64,000 nucleotides of DNA, taken from Certhia americana (Eukaryota; Chordata; Aves; Passeriformes; Certhiidae). The stretch's first letter is position 1. Each line of letters begins with the position of its first letter. The DNA is taken from assembly GCA_018697195.1 (NCBI GenBank), contig CM031864.1:24996086-25060085 (forward strand), written 5' to 3'. The position numbers and the translations under genes are program-made. Under the pieces are notes generated by a model, which was not told the origin of the DNA, searched no databases, and saw only the letters and a list, made by a program, of their open reading frames with translations. Positions 1 to 11,900 of this stretch are shown piece after piece.

Positions 1-3000
1 CAGATCCTAAGGTAGGGCTTGAGCACATTTGTGGCACAGCCTTGTTTAGAGGGGCTTGTGGGAGTTTTAATGCTGCCCTTCTGTTCCCAGATCCTGCAGT
101 GATTGCAGACTGCTGCAGTGATGTGTAGTTGTTACTGACCCAAGATTGCTTCAGCTGTCTTCAGAAATGTGCCCTCCTAGAACCCCTACTGCCAAGGGGA
201 TTTTCTCCTCTTTATTTGAACATCATTCCTATCATTTTTGGGACTGCTGGAATGGTCAAAAATTGTATTTTTCAACGGGGATCTGATTGAATTACATCTA
301 AATGTGGTTTAAACAAAGGTACCATACTTTTCAAAATACCGTGGATCTTAGAGTTGTGAGTAAACTCATCAAAACCATCAAAAATTTTGTAAGCGTCCAA
401 CAACCTGCCTTTTTCTTTCCCTATCAGGACCCACCTTAGCTTTTCAAGAGGCAATGTTGCCATGTTGGTCTGTGGACTTGGACCATGATAATTTGCTTGT
501 TTGCTTTCCAGAGGTCTAACATTAGTACTGCCATGGCTTTTGAATCCTTGAGTAGCAGCAAAACGTCCTTTCAGGCCTCCCCTTGGACTACAAGGCTGTG
601 GTTTCCTTCTGTTCCAGACTTTGGTTTGCTACTTTGGAGTCCATTGGTGGTGCTTTCCCTCCAATGGATGACAGGCCACAGAAATGAATCAAAATACTTG
701 GGGCTTTTTCTTGTCTTGAATGTCAGCTTGTAGTTGCATCTGCTTTTATTATCAAAGTGTGGAATTTATTTGTTATTAAAACTTGGAATGTGGCACAATT
801 GAAAACGGCAGACAAAGCATTTTGAAGCTAAACTGAGACCTTGTTTCATTCCACAGCATTTGGGGGAAATAGTTAAAATAGAGAAAATGGAGGAATTATC
901 CAGTGACCACATGGGATGTCTTGTATGTTCACCTCGCCTCTTCTGCATTAAAATAGCAAATACCAAAACCTTCAATGGAGTACCACAGCATTTGGAGTTT
1001 TTCATAGTGACAGGCAAACATTCTCCCATGTCTTTTTGTGTATTAAGATCTTCCTGACCAAAATCTCGTCTTTTGGTTCCTTCTGAACCAGACAGTCCCA
1101 CTGAAAAACAATGTGCACAGTTACAGCACTGCAGAAGTAAAACTGGACCTGAAACATTGTACTCCAGGACAGTAGACACCAAAGGAATGTGAGACAAATG
1201 GAAGAAAATTGGCTGGAAACTTCTGATGCCTGGGAAAACCATGGTGGGGAGCAGTTAAGATGCATTTGGGAGAGCAACAATCATTCATTCCAATAAAGCA
1301 AATTAAGCTCAAATAATGTCAGAAACCAGTGTGGTTACATGAGAAGCAGAGTCAAACACAGGGCAGTGGAAAGTGGGAGTGTTAGAATAACAACCAGAAC
1401 CAAGCAGAAAAGAATAATTAGAAAGAAAAATAATGATTGGCTTCTCAATTAAAACAAAAAAACAGCTAGCAGAGTTTTTCCCTTAGCAGCTTCATGTGCG
1501 TCCCAGCAAAAGTCTCCCATATGTTATGGAACAAGTTTTTTTCCAAATCAGAAAGAGCTGATTGCTTGTTGCAAGTAGTCAGGGCAGTATTTATAAACAA
1601 ACCGGGTGTGAGAAGCCACCCTCGGAGCAGCCTTTTCTTGTGGTTCACTTACATTTTATCTCTGATTTAACAAGCAAAACTGATAAAATACAGGTGACTT
1701 AGTTTAGTCTGTGTGAGCAAGCCTGAGAATTACTGCCTGGACAGTGGGGGAAAGTGAATAAGCAATCTGTAATGAGTATTTCCTCGATGGACTTAAATAT
1801 GCATTTGGCAAATGATAGCCAGTTTTGTGCACATTCTTATAGAATTTCATAAGAAATTAATCATTTAACATCTTTTTGCAGCTGAGGTTTCCCTTATTCT
1901 CCTTAGGTGTTGAGATTCCCTTCTGATTCTTTAGAAATAATTGCGGTGGGAAGAAAACACCACTTTTGCCTTTTTGATCAGAAATTGAGATTTAACAAGT
2001 CCCAGTGCCAGGTCCTGCATTTTGGCCACAACAACCCCTGCAATGCTGTAGGCTGGGGTCGGTGTGGCTGGACGGTGCCCAGTCAGAAAGGGACCTGGGG
2101 GTGATGGTCAGCAGCTGATTGAACATGAGCCAGCAGAGTGCCCAGGGTGGCCAAGAAGGCCAATGGCATCCTGGCCTGGATCAGGAATGGTGTGGCCAGC
2201 AGGAACAGGGAGGTCATTCTTCCCCTGTACTGGGCACTGCTGAGGCCAGACCTCAAGTGCTGTGTCCAGTTCTGGCCCCTCATTTAGGAAGGACATTGAG
2301 ATGTTCAGACACATCCAGAGGAGGGCAATGAGGCTGGTGAGGGGCTGGGAACACAATCCCTATGAGGAATGGCTGAGGGAGCTGGGGGTGTTCAGCCTGG
2401 AGAAAAGGTGATTCAGGAGTGACCTTATCACTCTACACCTGCCTGAAAGGAGGTTGTGGTCAGGTTGGGGTCGGTCTCTACTCCCAGGTAACCACTGACA
2501 GAATGAGAGGGCACAGTATTAAGCTATACCAGGTGAAGTTCAGGTTAGACCTTAGGAAACATTAGACATTACTCTTTATTGAAGGAGTGATTGGGCACTG
2601 GGATCATCTGCCCAAGGATGTGGTGGAGTCCCTGTCCCTGGTGGTGTTTAAAAAAAGACTGGATGTGGCACCATGGTTTAGTTGATGAGGAGGTATTAGG
2701 TCATAGGTTGGACCTGAATTCAAAGGTAGTTTCCAACCTACTTAATTCTGTGATTCTTTGAAATGCTGTCTGGAATTCCTGTCAGATCCTGTCAGGACTG
2801 TTAGAGTTGTCTTCCCAGTAGAGAGAAGGCCACACAGAATTCATTCCCATGTGGTGGGAGGGTCTCATTTCCCACCTCCACTGTGCCCTGCTGAGCTGAC
2901 AGAGCTGTTGGACTTGGAGCTGCCACATCCCTGTCACCTACTGTGCAGCTTGTGGGCAGAGAGGGGTCAGTGAGTTCTTAGTCCCAGCTTGTGAACAACA

Positions 3001-5810
3001 GGCTCAGATACACTTCTTCACTTACCTGGATAGGTTTTGGAGACTGAAACCTTCAGAGATGGGCTCCAAGCAAAGCTGGTGTGGGAATTAGAAGGCTTTC
3101 TGATAGGTGTGAAACTTGAAAGCATTGCTTAGCAGAGCCTTGGAGGCTGTGGCCAGCAGCACAGGAGTTAAGCATTGAGGATTTTTTGTATAGGCAGGAA
3201 AGGAAGCATTTATAACTCAAAATCAACCCATGAAGAATGTAGTCTGCAGTGTTTCTCTCCTGTCTGAGCTCTTGGAAGGCCCCTATTCCTATCTGAGTCT
3301 GTCAAGTATAGAGTTTCTTTGCAAGGGCAACAAATATAAAGCTACTGCAAGATACGGGCAAGTGTCCAGCCTGTTTCTGGAAAGCTGCATTTTTCCCTGG
3401 CTCTCCAGTAGAACAGCCGGGCAGCAGGAGGTCACTAGGGCACACTGTACCTCTTCTCTCCTTCCTATTTCCCCTCTTGACTGAAATGATTTTGCTGGCA
3501 AATTCAGTGTCTGTAACAGCTGTGAACTCTTCACCCTGCTCTGTGAGACTGTATCTGCCTTAAACTCTGTTTATTGTTCAGCTTAAGAAAGTGGCCATCA
3601 ACCAAACCTCTGGAAACTGAGCTTAGTGTAGAGAGTGTGTGAACAGTACTAGTAGAAGAACTTGCCCTGTGGAGGGGCTCCACCTTCTAAATCATAGCTG
3701 AATTGGTAAATGGTTGTAGGATTAGAATACCTAGGCTGGCTTTTGGTGTTGGGACCAGGAGGGATTATGGTTTGTGATGTGGGTGGGGAAAAGGAGCATG
3801 GAACAAGAGGAAATGCACTATTTGGGCGTGGAGTGAGGCACAACAGTGTTCCCTGCCTGTGGTGGGAATTAGAGGAAAATGCTGTGGGCATAGGACAGTG
3901 GTGTTTGTTGACTGCTGGTGCTGCTGTGACAGCATTTTGGGTTCGTGTGGGGCTTGAGAGGACAACTGAAACTGGGAGGGTGGTGAGAGAGTCTGGGAGC
4001 ATCACTGGGAGAATCTACCTGGTCTTGTGGTCTTTCCTGGCCTTGGGAGCTGGTCTGGCACTGTTGGCTGTGCCATGGCTTACAATGAAACCTGAAATCC
4101 AGAATGCATTTGCATGTTAATTTCAGATTGTAAATATTTCTTGTACTCTGAAATTGTAATTTCAGCATTTCTCCTGTCAGTGAGCTGAACCAAAGAATAT
4201 TACCAAGATTTCCAAGTCCTTTAACTGAAAATTCCAAGTTGCCACATTATCAGAACAAGAGGGGAAAGAAACAGACTTAAATGGATGCAAGTTGTATGAA
4301 ATCTGTCTGGTATTAAAAGTTAATTGAGTTTTGAGGAAAGCCTACACAATTCAGATGAGACACAGAGAGTGGGAGAAACTCTCTTTATTGTTTCTTAACT
4401 ATTGGTTTATTTTGGATGCTGCTGAGCAGCTGAGTTAACCAGACTGCTATGGTTTCCCAGCTTGCAGCAGGAATGTGCCAGTATTTGTCCACAGCTCCAA
4501 TAGAGAGTTTCCTGCATGGGAAGAGACTTGAGATGTAGGAATAGTTTTGGAGACATGGAAAGTCTCAGGAAGTTTAGGTGTTTATTGTGCCTTTTATTCT
4601 GAAATAAAGAGCTTAAATTTTTAAGAAAAGTGGTTATTTTTCAATAATTTTCTATTTTTGCTACACTGAGTTTAAAATTCCCAACAACATTGCAAATTAT
4701 TTCTGGGAAACCATAGCTTAAATTGTCTTATTTTCTTACAAAAATCAAGTTGAAATGATGATAAATCCATGCAAATATAAGATCTAAGGGCATTCCCACA
4801 AGCATATATTGCACAGTATCTAAGTACCAATCTAATAGATGGGTGTGGATGAAAATCTACGTAAATCAGGAAAAGCAAACAAAGAGATCACTTCCCTCCT
4901 CCTTCAGGCAGGATGGAAACCACACTGAGTCATCAGATCTGCTTTCCCCTCATCCCCCTCAGTCTGTAGAAGGATTGTCCATGGATTGGTGTTCTTCTAG
5001 CTGCACGTATCTAAGATAACGTCTGGGATAACTTCCCTGAAAAAGATCCAGTGGTCCTACATCTCCTTAAGCATCCTTCTCCTGCTCTGCCAGCATGAGC
5101 AGGACACCCTTTTTGCATGGTGTAATTTGACAGCCCCTGCTTAGTTTGTTCTGAAGATGAAATCAAGACTCTGCTGATACATTTTTAATCACTAAGATTA
5201 GCAGGATCACTGTGTCTCCTAGGCTCAGCTCTTTTGGCACTCCCAGGCTGGCTCTGGCACAGGCAGCCTCGTGCTGCAGTGAGGTTTTATTCTCCCAGAG
5301 GTGGCAATCCCACTCACTGTGTGTGGCTGTGGGGGTTAGGTTTGGGATTGTCTCCTTTTCAGTCCATGAAAGCCACAGCTTCATGAGCAGGCTTTGTACC
5401 AAGACTGTAGATAAGGAGGAACGTAGCGTGGAGGTATATGCAGTGCCAGTATGGTGCCCAGACTCTGCAGGTGATGAAAGGCCCCACAGGAAGCATTTGA
5501 TTTACCATTTCCACTGGGAAGGAGTCATGAATACCTTGTTTCCTCCCTGCTATTTTCCCACGAGGTCCCAGGGAGTGGTTATGGAGCAAAACACTGAGCT
5601 TTTCCCAGTGGCCCAAGATAGAATGAAGAAATTATGCTGGCTGTTGATGGTGTGTGTAAGTCTGGTGGTTGTTAAACACAGCTGTGGTACAGCTCAGCAC
5701 AGATGCTTCAGGTGGGCTGTGAAAGTCTCACGTGTTTGTTGTTCTGTTGGGTACAGGTACACTCAGATCCATCTGGATGCAAACACTGTCTTCTCTCTGT
5801 TTACTTGTAG
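1..5810. other. Upstream intron of RGL1 (or 5' flank) with one CR1
   Basis: The first exon found starts inside the REM domain, so a long RGL1 intron should fill this stretch. I looked for the preceding exon (the first half of the REM domain, ending in an RYG-like motif) and did not find one with good splice borders. Apart from the CR1 copy at 1990-2760, I see only ordinary AT-rich intronic sequence and chance open frames. Confidence 0.6.
1990..2760 (+). mobile_element. CR1 LINE fragment, 3' end
   Basis: This is the longest CR1 copy in the window, about 770 bp in sense orientation. It starts in the end of the reverse-transcriptase ORF: the translation QCQVLHFGHNNP resembles the CR1 KCKVLHLGxNNP region. 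It continues through decayed ORF2 sequence with frameshifts and stops, and ends in the typical tail TTAATTCTGTGATTCTTTG. It is 5'-truncated like most avian CR1 and clearly old. Confidence 0.85.
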
Positions 5811-5995
5811 TGAAATAGCATCAGTCTTACGGGCCTGGCTCGATCAGTGCTCGGAGGATTTCAGGGAGCCCCCTGGCTACATGTGTTTGCTGAAGTTGCT
5901 GGATTATCTGAAGAACAATATGCCCAATTCTGACATGGAGAGTAGGGTGCAGAACCTCTTGAAGCAGTTTCAGAACCAAGAAGTAGAAGCTGTTG
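5811..5995 (+). CDS. RGL1: RGL1 exon: end of REM (RasGEF N-terminal) domain
   Basis: The acceptor is TTTACTTGTAG and the donor is GTGAG after TGTTG. The exon opens with the last base of a codon and closes with one base, 185 bp in all. It encodes the C-terminal half of the REM domain, with [36 protein letters not shown] and [14 protein letters not shown]. This domain packs against and stabilises the catalytic GEF domain. The open frame continues upstream past the acceptor, but that part has no family similarity. Confidence 0.93.
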
Positions 5996-8900
5996 GTGAG
6001 TTACCATTCCCTTCTCTCTTTCTGTCCTTCCAGACTCTAAGATCCCCCAGAGATTTATGTGCAGTGTATTTCACCACCTCTCATGCTCTATCAATAATAT
6101 TGTGAGGCTCACCAGTGATTTTTTTTCTTGATTTTTTTGGTGTTTTTTTAAAGGAAACCTAACCTCTGTGTGAGGCTGCAGGCTCTGTGAGGGATGAAAT
6201 AGTGTTACAGTGCAAGGTGCCTATGTCTGTTCATCCTGGGGTGGCTTGGGAAATCCAACATTTCTCTAATACTTAGCCAAAGCTTTGAGATTGCTGCAGC
6301 AGCCAACTGGTTAATTGTCAGCACACTTCCCATGTCACTGAGTTAAAACACATAGCTGCTCTCTAGCTGGGCATCTCACTTAGCCTCCCCCCCTCTCCCC
6401 AAAAACCCCAGACAAATGAAAAACAGAACACAGAGCTGTGACAAAATGCAGCTTGAGTCACAAGCCTTGTACTGCAGCTTTTCTTCCTAGTTACCGTCTT
6501 GTCAAAGGAAGTGCCTGTGGATGTTTTTTCCTATTGGAGTGGCTGGCTGCTGGTATCCAAGGACAGAGGAAAATCTTACGTTATTGGGGGTCACAGTCTG
6601 CTGGAACAATAGTGAACTGCAGTCACACAAACCTCACACATCCCCGTATCCTGGTCAGAAAGCTTCCTGTGGCAGAGCTGGGACGTGGGGAGAGCTCACA
6701 TAGGGGGTGAATGAGAACTGGAATCAACTTCCAGCTTTGGTAGAGGGGTGAGAGGGAATAATTTGTGCAATAAATTACAAAGAAAATGCCAGAAAAAAAC
6801 CTACTTTCATTCCATAAAAGTCATGTCTGCCAGATGCTCCAGAAATACCATGTCAATGCACAATACTGTGAAATGCCAAAATAACTCAGTCATGAACGGA
6901 AAAAGGAGTAATGCCCAGAGTCCAGGCCTTTACTGAGCACAGGTAAGGGAACAGGGTGGCTAAGATGTCGCTAGTGCTGATGTCTGCTGGGTTGGGTTCC
7001 CCCAGCTCAAACAAGGAAAACTCAAGAGAGCTGTATTTGGGTTCATCTGTTCTTCAGAGTGAACAGAAGTTCCCAGCAGCCCTGCTTCTGTATTTGTTTC
7101 CTCAAGTGACAGCTGAAAATGTCCTTTTTTGAGTCAAGGTGGGACAGTAGGAATGATAACTCTTTCTAAATTGTGGCAGAATAGAGGCTGGCTATTAGAG
7201 TAAAATAAGAGGAGGGAAGTGAAATTAAGCTGGAGTCTGCAATTTTAGGATTGACTTAATTTTATCAGAGCTCCATATAAGATGTGGGGTCTGTAATTTT
7301 AGGGTTGCCTTACTTTTGGAGCCTTGATTCTCTGTCTTTGTACATTTTCTTCCAAAACTCCTGATACATTTTCTGCAATCGCTGTTGATAACTACTGTCG
7401 CAAAGCATTCCTGCTGGGTTCTGAATTTTGAAATTTGGGCTCTAATCCTAGAGCTTGATTTGGGTAATCAAACCTCTGTTCTGTGCTGCAATCAGCCATG
7501 CCAGTAGATTAGATTGCAGTACCAAATAGGAAGGTAAAAGCTGCTTCTGGCCTCAATTCTTGCAGGTTGAGCAAGCAAAACAAGGAGAGGCAGAGGTTGC
7601 AGGGTCAGGAGGGGCACGTGCTTGCTCTCAGTGCAGTCAAGAGGCAGGCAGACTTTGAGAGGGCTGAGTGGATCAGAGGGGTCCTAAGATAATGAGATAC
7701 TTGACTACAAGGGGATTCCAGCTTGTTGGAGAGTAGGGAAAAGACTGCTTACACATGTATGAAGGAGAAAAAGAGTGATGAATAAAAGGAAAACTTACAC
7801 TGTGCGTCAGGACCTCGTTTTAAGCATGCTGTGAGGTTTTGGGTAGGGCTGCAGCTCAGTGGTGAGGATTTTCAGTTGAATTTTAAGAGCCCAAAGGAAA
7901 AAGAGGTTTTACAAAGCTGAAAGGATTGAGATTCTTGTTGCAGTCCAGTCCAAGTCCATTTAATTATGCAAATTGTTACCGAACAGCCACGGAAAAAATC
8001 ACACTAGAACAGAGGTCTCCATTTATCCCACTGAATTCTGTCAATAAATTGTGCAATTCAAATGTACAGATGGAAATCAGCCTGTAGACATAACTTGTTA
8101 CATCAAAACTGTAGCAATTTACATTGGTGATTATGTTCTGTTAATTCCTGGACAAAGGAACAATGAATTATTTTGAAAAACAATGATTCTCTATCACATT
8201 ATCTGCTGTTGTTGCTTTTATGCTCTGCTTTAGCTAGGTATGAAGTCTTGCATAACATTCTTTGTTTTTATAAATGAAATCTTACCAGTAGTAAACTCAA
8301 TACTTCGGTTGTTAGTCTTCGACAAGTCCCTATTTTTCTCTCCCTCCTTATGGAGTTACTGTTGCCTTACAGTAAAAAGGATTAGGATTTATTTTAAGGA
8401 AGTTTTTGTTTGACTTCCTCCTCTACCATGGGAAACAAGGGCATATTTCTTGGTGTTTAAATTTTTTGTTCCCAGCTTCTGTGAGCCAAAAGGTGACATG
8501 GCAGCAGCTGTGGAACTGTTTCCTTTCTGCACTGGGTCAGGTCCTTCAGTGAGGACAGTTCTGCTCTCTCACCACCTCTCTGCTGCACAGTGCAGAGATT
8601 TAGAAGAACCATTCAGCAGAATATTGTAGGTGCTTACTGTAATACATTTCATGGAAAAATTCTTTGAAAGAAAAGGGGTGAAGGCTGCTGGAATAAATTC
8701 TCTTCACTGTAGCCCATGTAGCCATAAAGAGTGCCAGGAAATCTGGTATCTTCTTTTTTATTTCTGGATAGAAGAACATTCCTAATGCAGTATTTTGGGG
8801 GTATAACTGCAGCCTCATGCCTTTGTAATTTGAATTTTTTTTTTTCAGATTATAAATACTGAAAAGTAGACTAACAAAACTGTGCAATGTGAGTAAGGAA

Positions 8901-11900
8901 TTTTTGTTGGGGTGGTGGTGATGTTTTTTCTTTCAGAAGAATAGTTACCAAATGGGTCAAGCCACTTCTCCGCTAAGATTTCTTCTCTTTTTATTCCACC
9001 TTTTTAATCTTCTGGTCATTTTTCTCACTCCAGTGGCACAGTGGGGCCATTACATCAAGCAGGGCCCTTGGGGCATTCTGCTGTAATACAGTGATGTTGC
9101 AAAATAAACACCTACTTTGATTCATTGTTTGCTGTATAAATTTACTGAGTGTTGTTTTCCATTCTGGCCAGATGGGTTTTGTAGCACTTCCTCCAGTGAC
9201 CTGGTTGATGGAGAGGAGCTGGAGATCAGCAATCCAGAAGAATTCTCCTCTTTTCAAGATCACGTTGTGGCAGAACAGTTGACATACATGGATGTGGTAT
9301 GTAGACTATTGCATATATTATAACTTTATAAAATAAAACTTTTTTTTTTTTAAAATTTACATTGCTTGAAGTATAGGGTTCAGAACAGGACCACCGTTGG
9401 GACAGAGAACACAGTCCTTATCCCAGTTATTTCAGTTATTGGGCTTTTTCCTTCTGTTATTCTGAAGGTTTTCTGGATTTTTTTTGGGGGGGGTTTGTTT
9501 TGTTGTCTGGATTTTTTTTTAATGTGTAGCCTCTTTTGAAAATGTTATTGGCACTGAGAAATAGCACATTTTCACTATCTCACTACCTGGCTTAAAGATG
9601 GCTAGGTACTCTGGACTGTAATGGTCAGATTTTGCTTTTTCTGTATCAATTCCCTTCTAAATATCATTATATTAAAAAAAAATTACCTTGGTTATGCAGC
9701 TGATAAAAAGGTGTCCCTTATTTTCCCAGCACTGTTTAGCTCTTTTGGGACATCAAGCCTGTAAAGAGCATTCCAAGGTATATTTTAAACCAAGAGAGAA
9801 CCAATACTTGTACCTTTAAGTACTGTATTATATTCAGATCAAATTTTCCTCTAAACCTGTATTTCTTCTTGTGGATAAAAGAGATTTAGGAGAAGCCTGC
9901 TGGGTTACCACACCTCTGTTTCACTCTAGATGCTCTTCAGAAGAGTTGTGCCCTACCACTGTTTGGGATCCATCTGGTCTCAAAGGGATAAGAAGGAAAA
10001 CAAGAACCTGGCTCCAACTGTCAGAGCCACCATCACTCAGTTCAATGCAGTCACCAAATGTGTCATCAGCACTATCCTGGGCACCAGGGAGCTCAAAATC
10101 CAGCAGAGAGCCAAGATCATTGAGAAATGGATTCATATTGCACACGTAAAGCACTTGTTCTGTTTTTTGGGTGGGTGCCTTGGAGTGAAGGAGTTGGGAG
10201 AGGAGAAGGGGGGTTGTACACATTGGTCCCATCCCAGGCCATCTTAGCTTTAATTCTTTCTGGTTTTGACTGATTTTTTTGTGATACCAAACAAATATTG
10301 CCCTTCCTCCCCTCCGTTCTTCCTCACCATGGAAATGGGGTTGATACTAGGCCATGCCAGAGCTTTGGAGGAGTCCAGATAGCTGATATCAGTATTGTCC
10401 ACTTCCCCTGTCCACTGATGGAATCACTCCATTGTGGGAGACCACTGGCTTGGGCAGGGAGGACTTCACCAGCATGTGGAATCACTTCCCTGTCCTCCAT
10501 GTGCTTCAGCAGAGCTTCCAAAAGGATCTTGTAGCAGATTCCATGTTTTTATCATGTTACCCCTAATCTTTGCAAGAAGGGGGTTTTTCCATGCCTGCTT
10601 TATGTAACTCTAGTTTGCTGATTTCCTAGGTTTTAATATTTTACTGTAACCTTCCTTAATCCCCTCAGAGCACTGGGCAGCTGGCAATAAACGAGATCTC
10701 TCTGGAAGAGACCATTTCAAGCACTTCCATGTGGATGTGTGTTGACTTCTAAGAATCACATTGATTCTTCTTGAACTGTACAGAACAGTCAGAAATAGCT
10801 GAAGCCAGAGGCTTTCCAACCTTGGCAACTTCCGTGCTTCCACAGGCAGCATTCAAACTTGGCATTTGAACTCTGGCAACTGAGCATGGTTCGGGAAGCT
10901 GGCATGGGGAAGGTCTTGGATCTCTCCTGTGTCACCTAGATCTGATTTTTTTTATCATCATCTGATGGATGCTTTATTGCCTGTGTGAGAGGATTAGGAA
11001 GTTAGATTTCCAATTTCTACATGCAGATCTAAGTTGCAGAGGGCACCAGCTAGAAGGGCCTTCTTCCTGGGGCAGACTAGACAGAACTTTGTCATCATCC
11101 CAAGGCAGAAGGGAGACATGGGGAAATCAGGAGAGGCACTGCCCTCATCCCACTCACTCTGTGGATGGAGAACTTTGTTCTACACCCCTGCTGATTCTGT
11201 GCTTCTCCCTTTACTTAATTCATACCTTCTGTGCTTCTCCCTTTGCTTAATTCATTAAATGCTCCAGTCGCAGCATGAAACGCGTGAAAAATGCATGTGC
11301 ACGCTCTGCAGGATAATGGCACATGTACAGCAGCTGGGTGCACATATACTTAGCTGCCCACTTCTGAAGAAAGCTGCTTGCTTTGTGCATGCAAATGAGT
11401 GTTTTGAATAGTTAGGTGCCTGAATTAGAAAATAATCCACTCATTTAAGTACAGTTATTCACTGGCAACTAAACTTAGCAGCACCGAGTTCCACATTTGT
11501 TATCTCTTCATGACTTTTGGAACCATTCTCTTGGTTCAAAAGATAAACTGAATACTTTCTCTACTGCCAGCCCTCTGCTCCACGTAGATCTAAGGTTCCT
11601 GAGCAGGAGCAGCCAATTTCACTCAAGCAATATTTTCTTTAAAAATAAAAAGTACAAATGAAATCATTAATATCCTGTTATGCTTAAAATTTTTGAAATC
11701 AAAGCTGTTTCTGCACAGGATTCTTTCTGGTTTTTCCCTCTGTGAAGGACACAGCATGAAGCAAAGTTATTAAAACCAGTCTTAAAATTCTTCTTACATG
11801 CAAATGGAAGCTTGCTCAAGTTTAGTCTGCAGTCAGTTGAATCACTGAGAACACTAAATCCAACATTAAATGAAATTCCTACTGTCCTCTAAGTTAGAAA

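Noticed and set aside
3230..3484. Open frame with ARYG before a GCAAGT, looking like the REM exon upstream of 5811 with a GC donor.
   Set aside because: Only RYG and a loose pattern match; the rest of the translation does not resemble the REM domain and no convincing acceptor fits.
3710..4120. 136-codon + strand open frame with hydrophobic end, and overlapping - strand frames.
   Set aside because: No domain, Gly/Val-rich composition follows from a GT-rich stretch, and several overlapping frames on both strands are open, as expected of stop-poor sequence.
5212..5810. Long frame continuing upstream of the REM exon.
   Set aside because: A clear acceptor at 5810 and loss of family similarity upstream show it is intron read-through.
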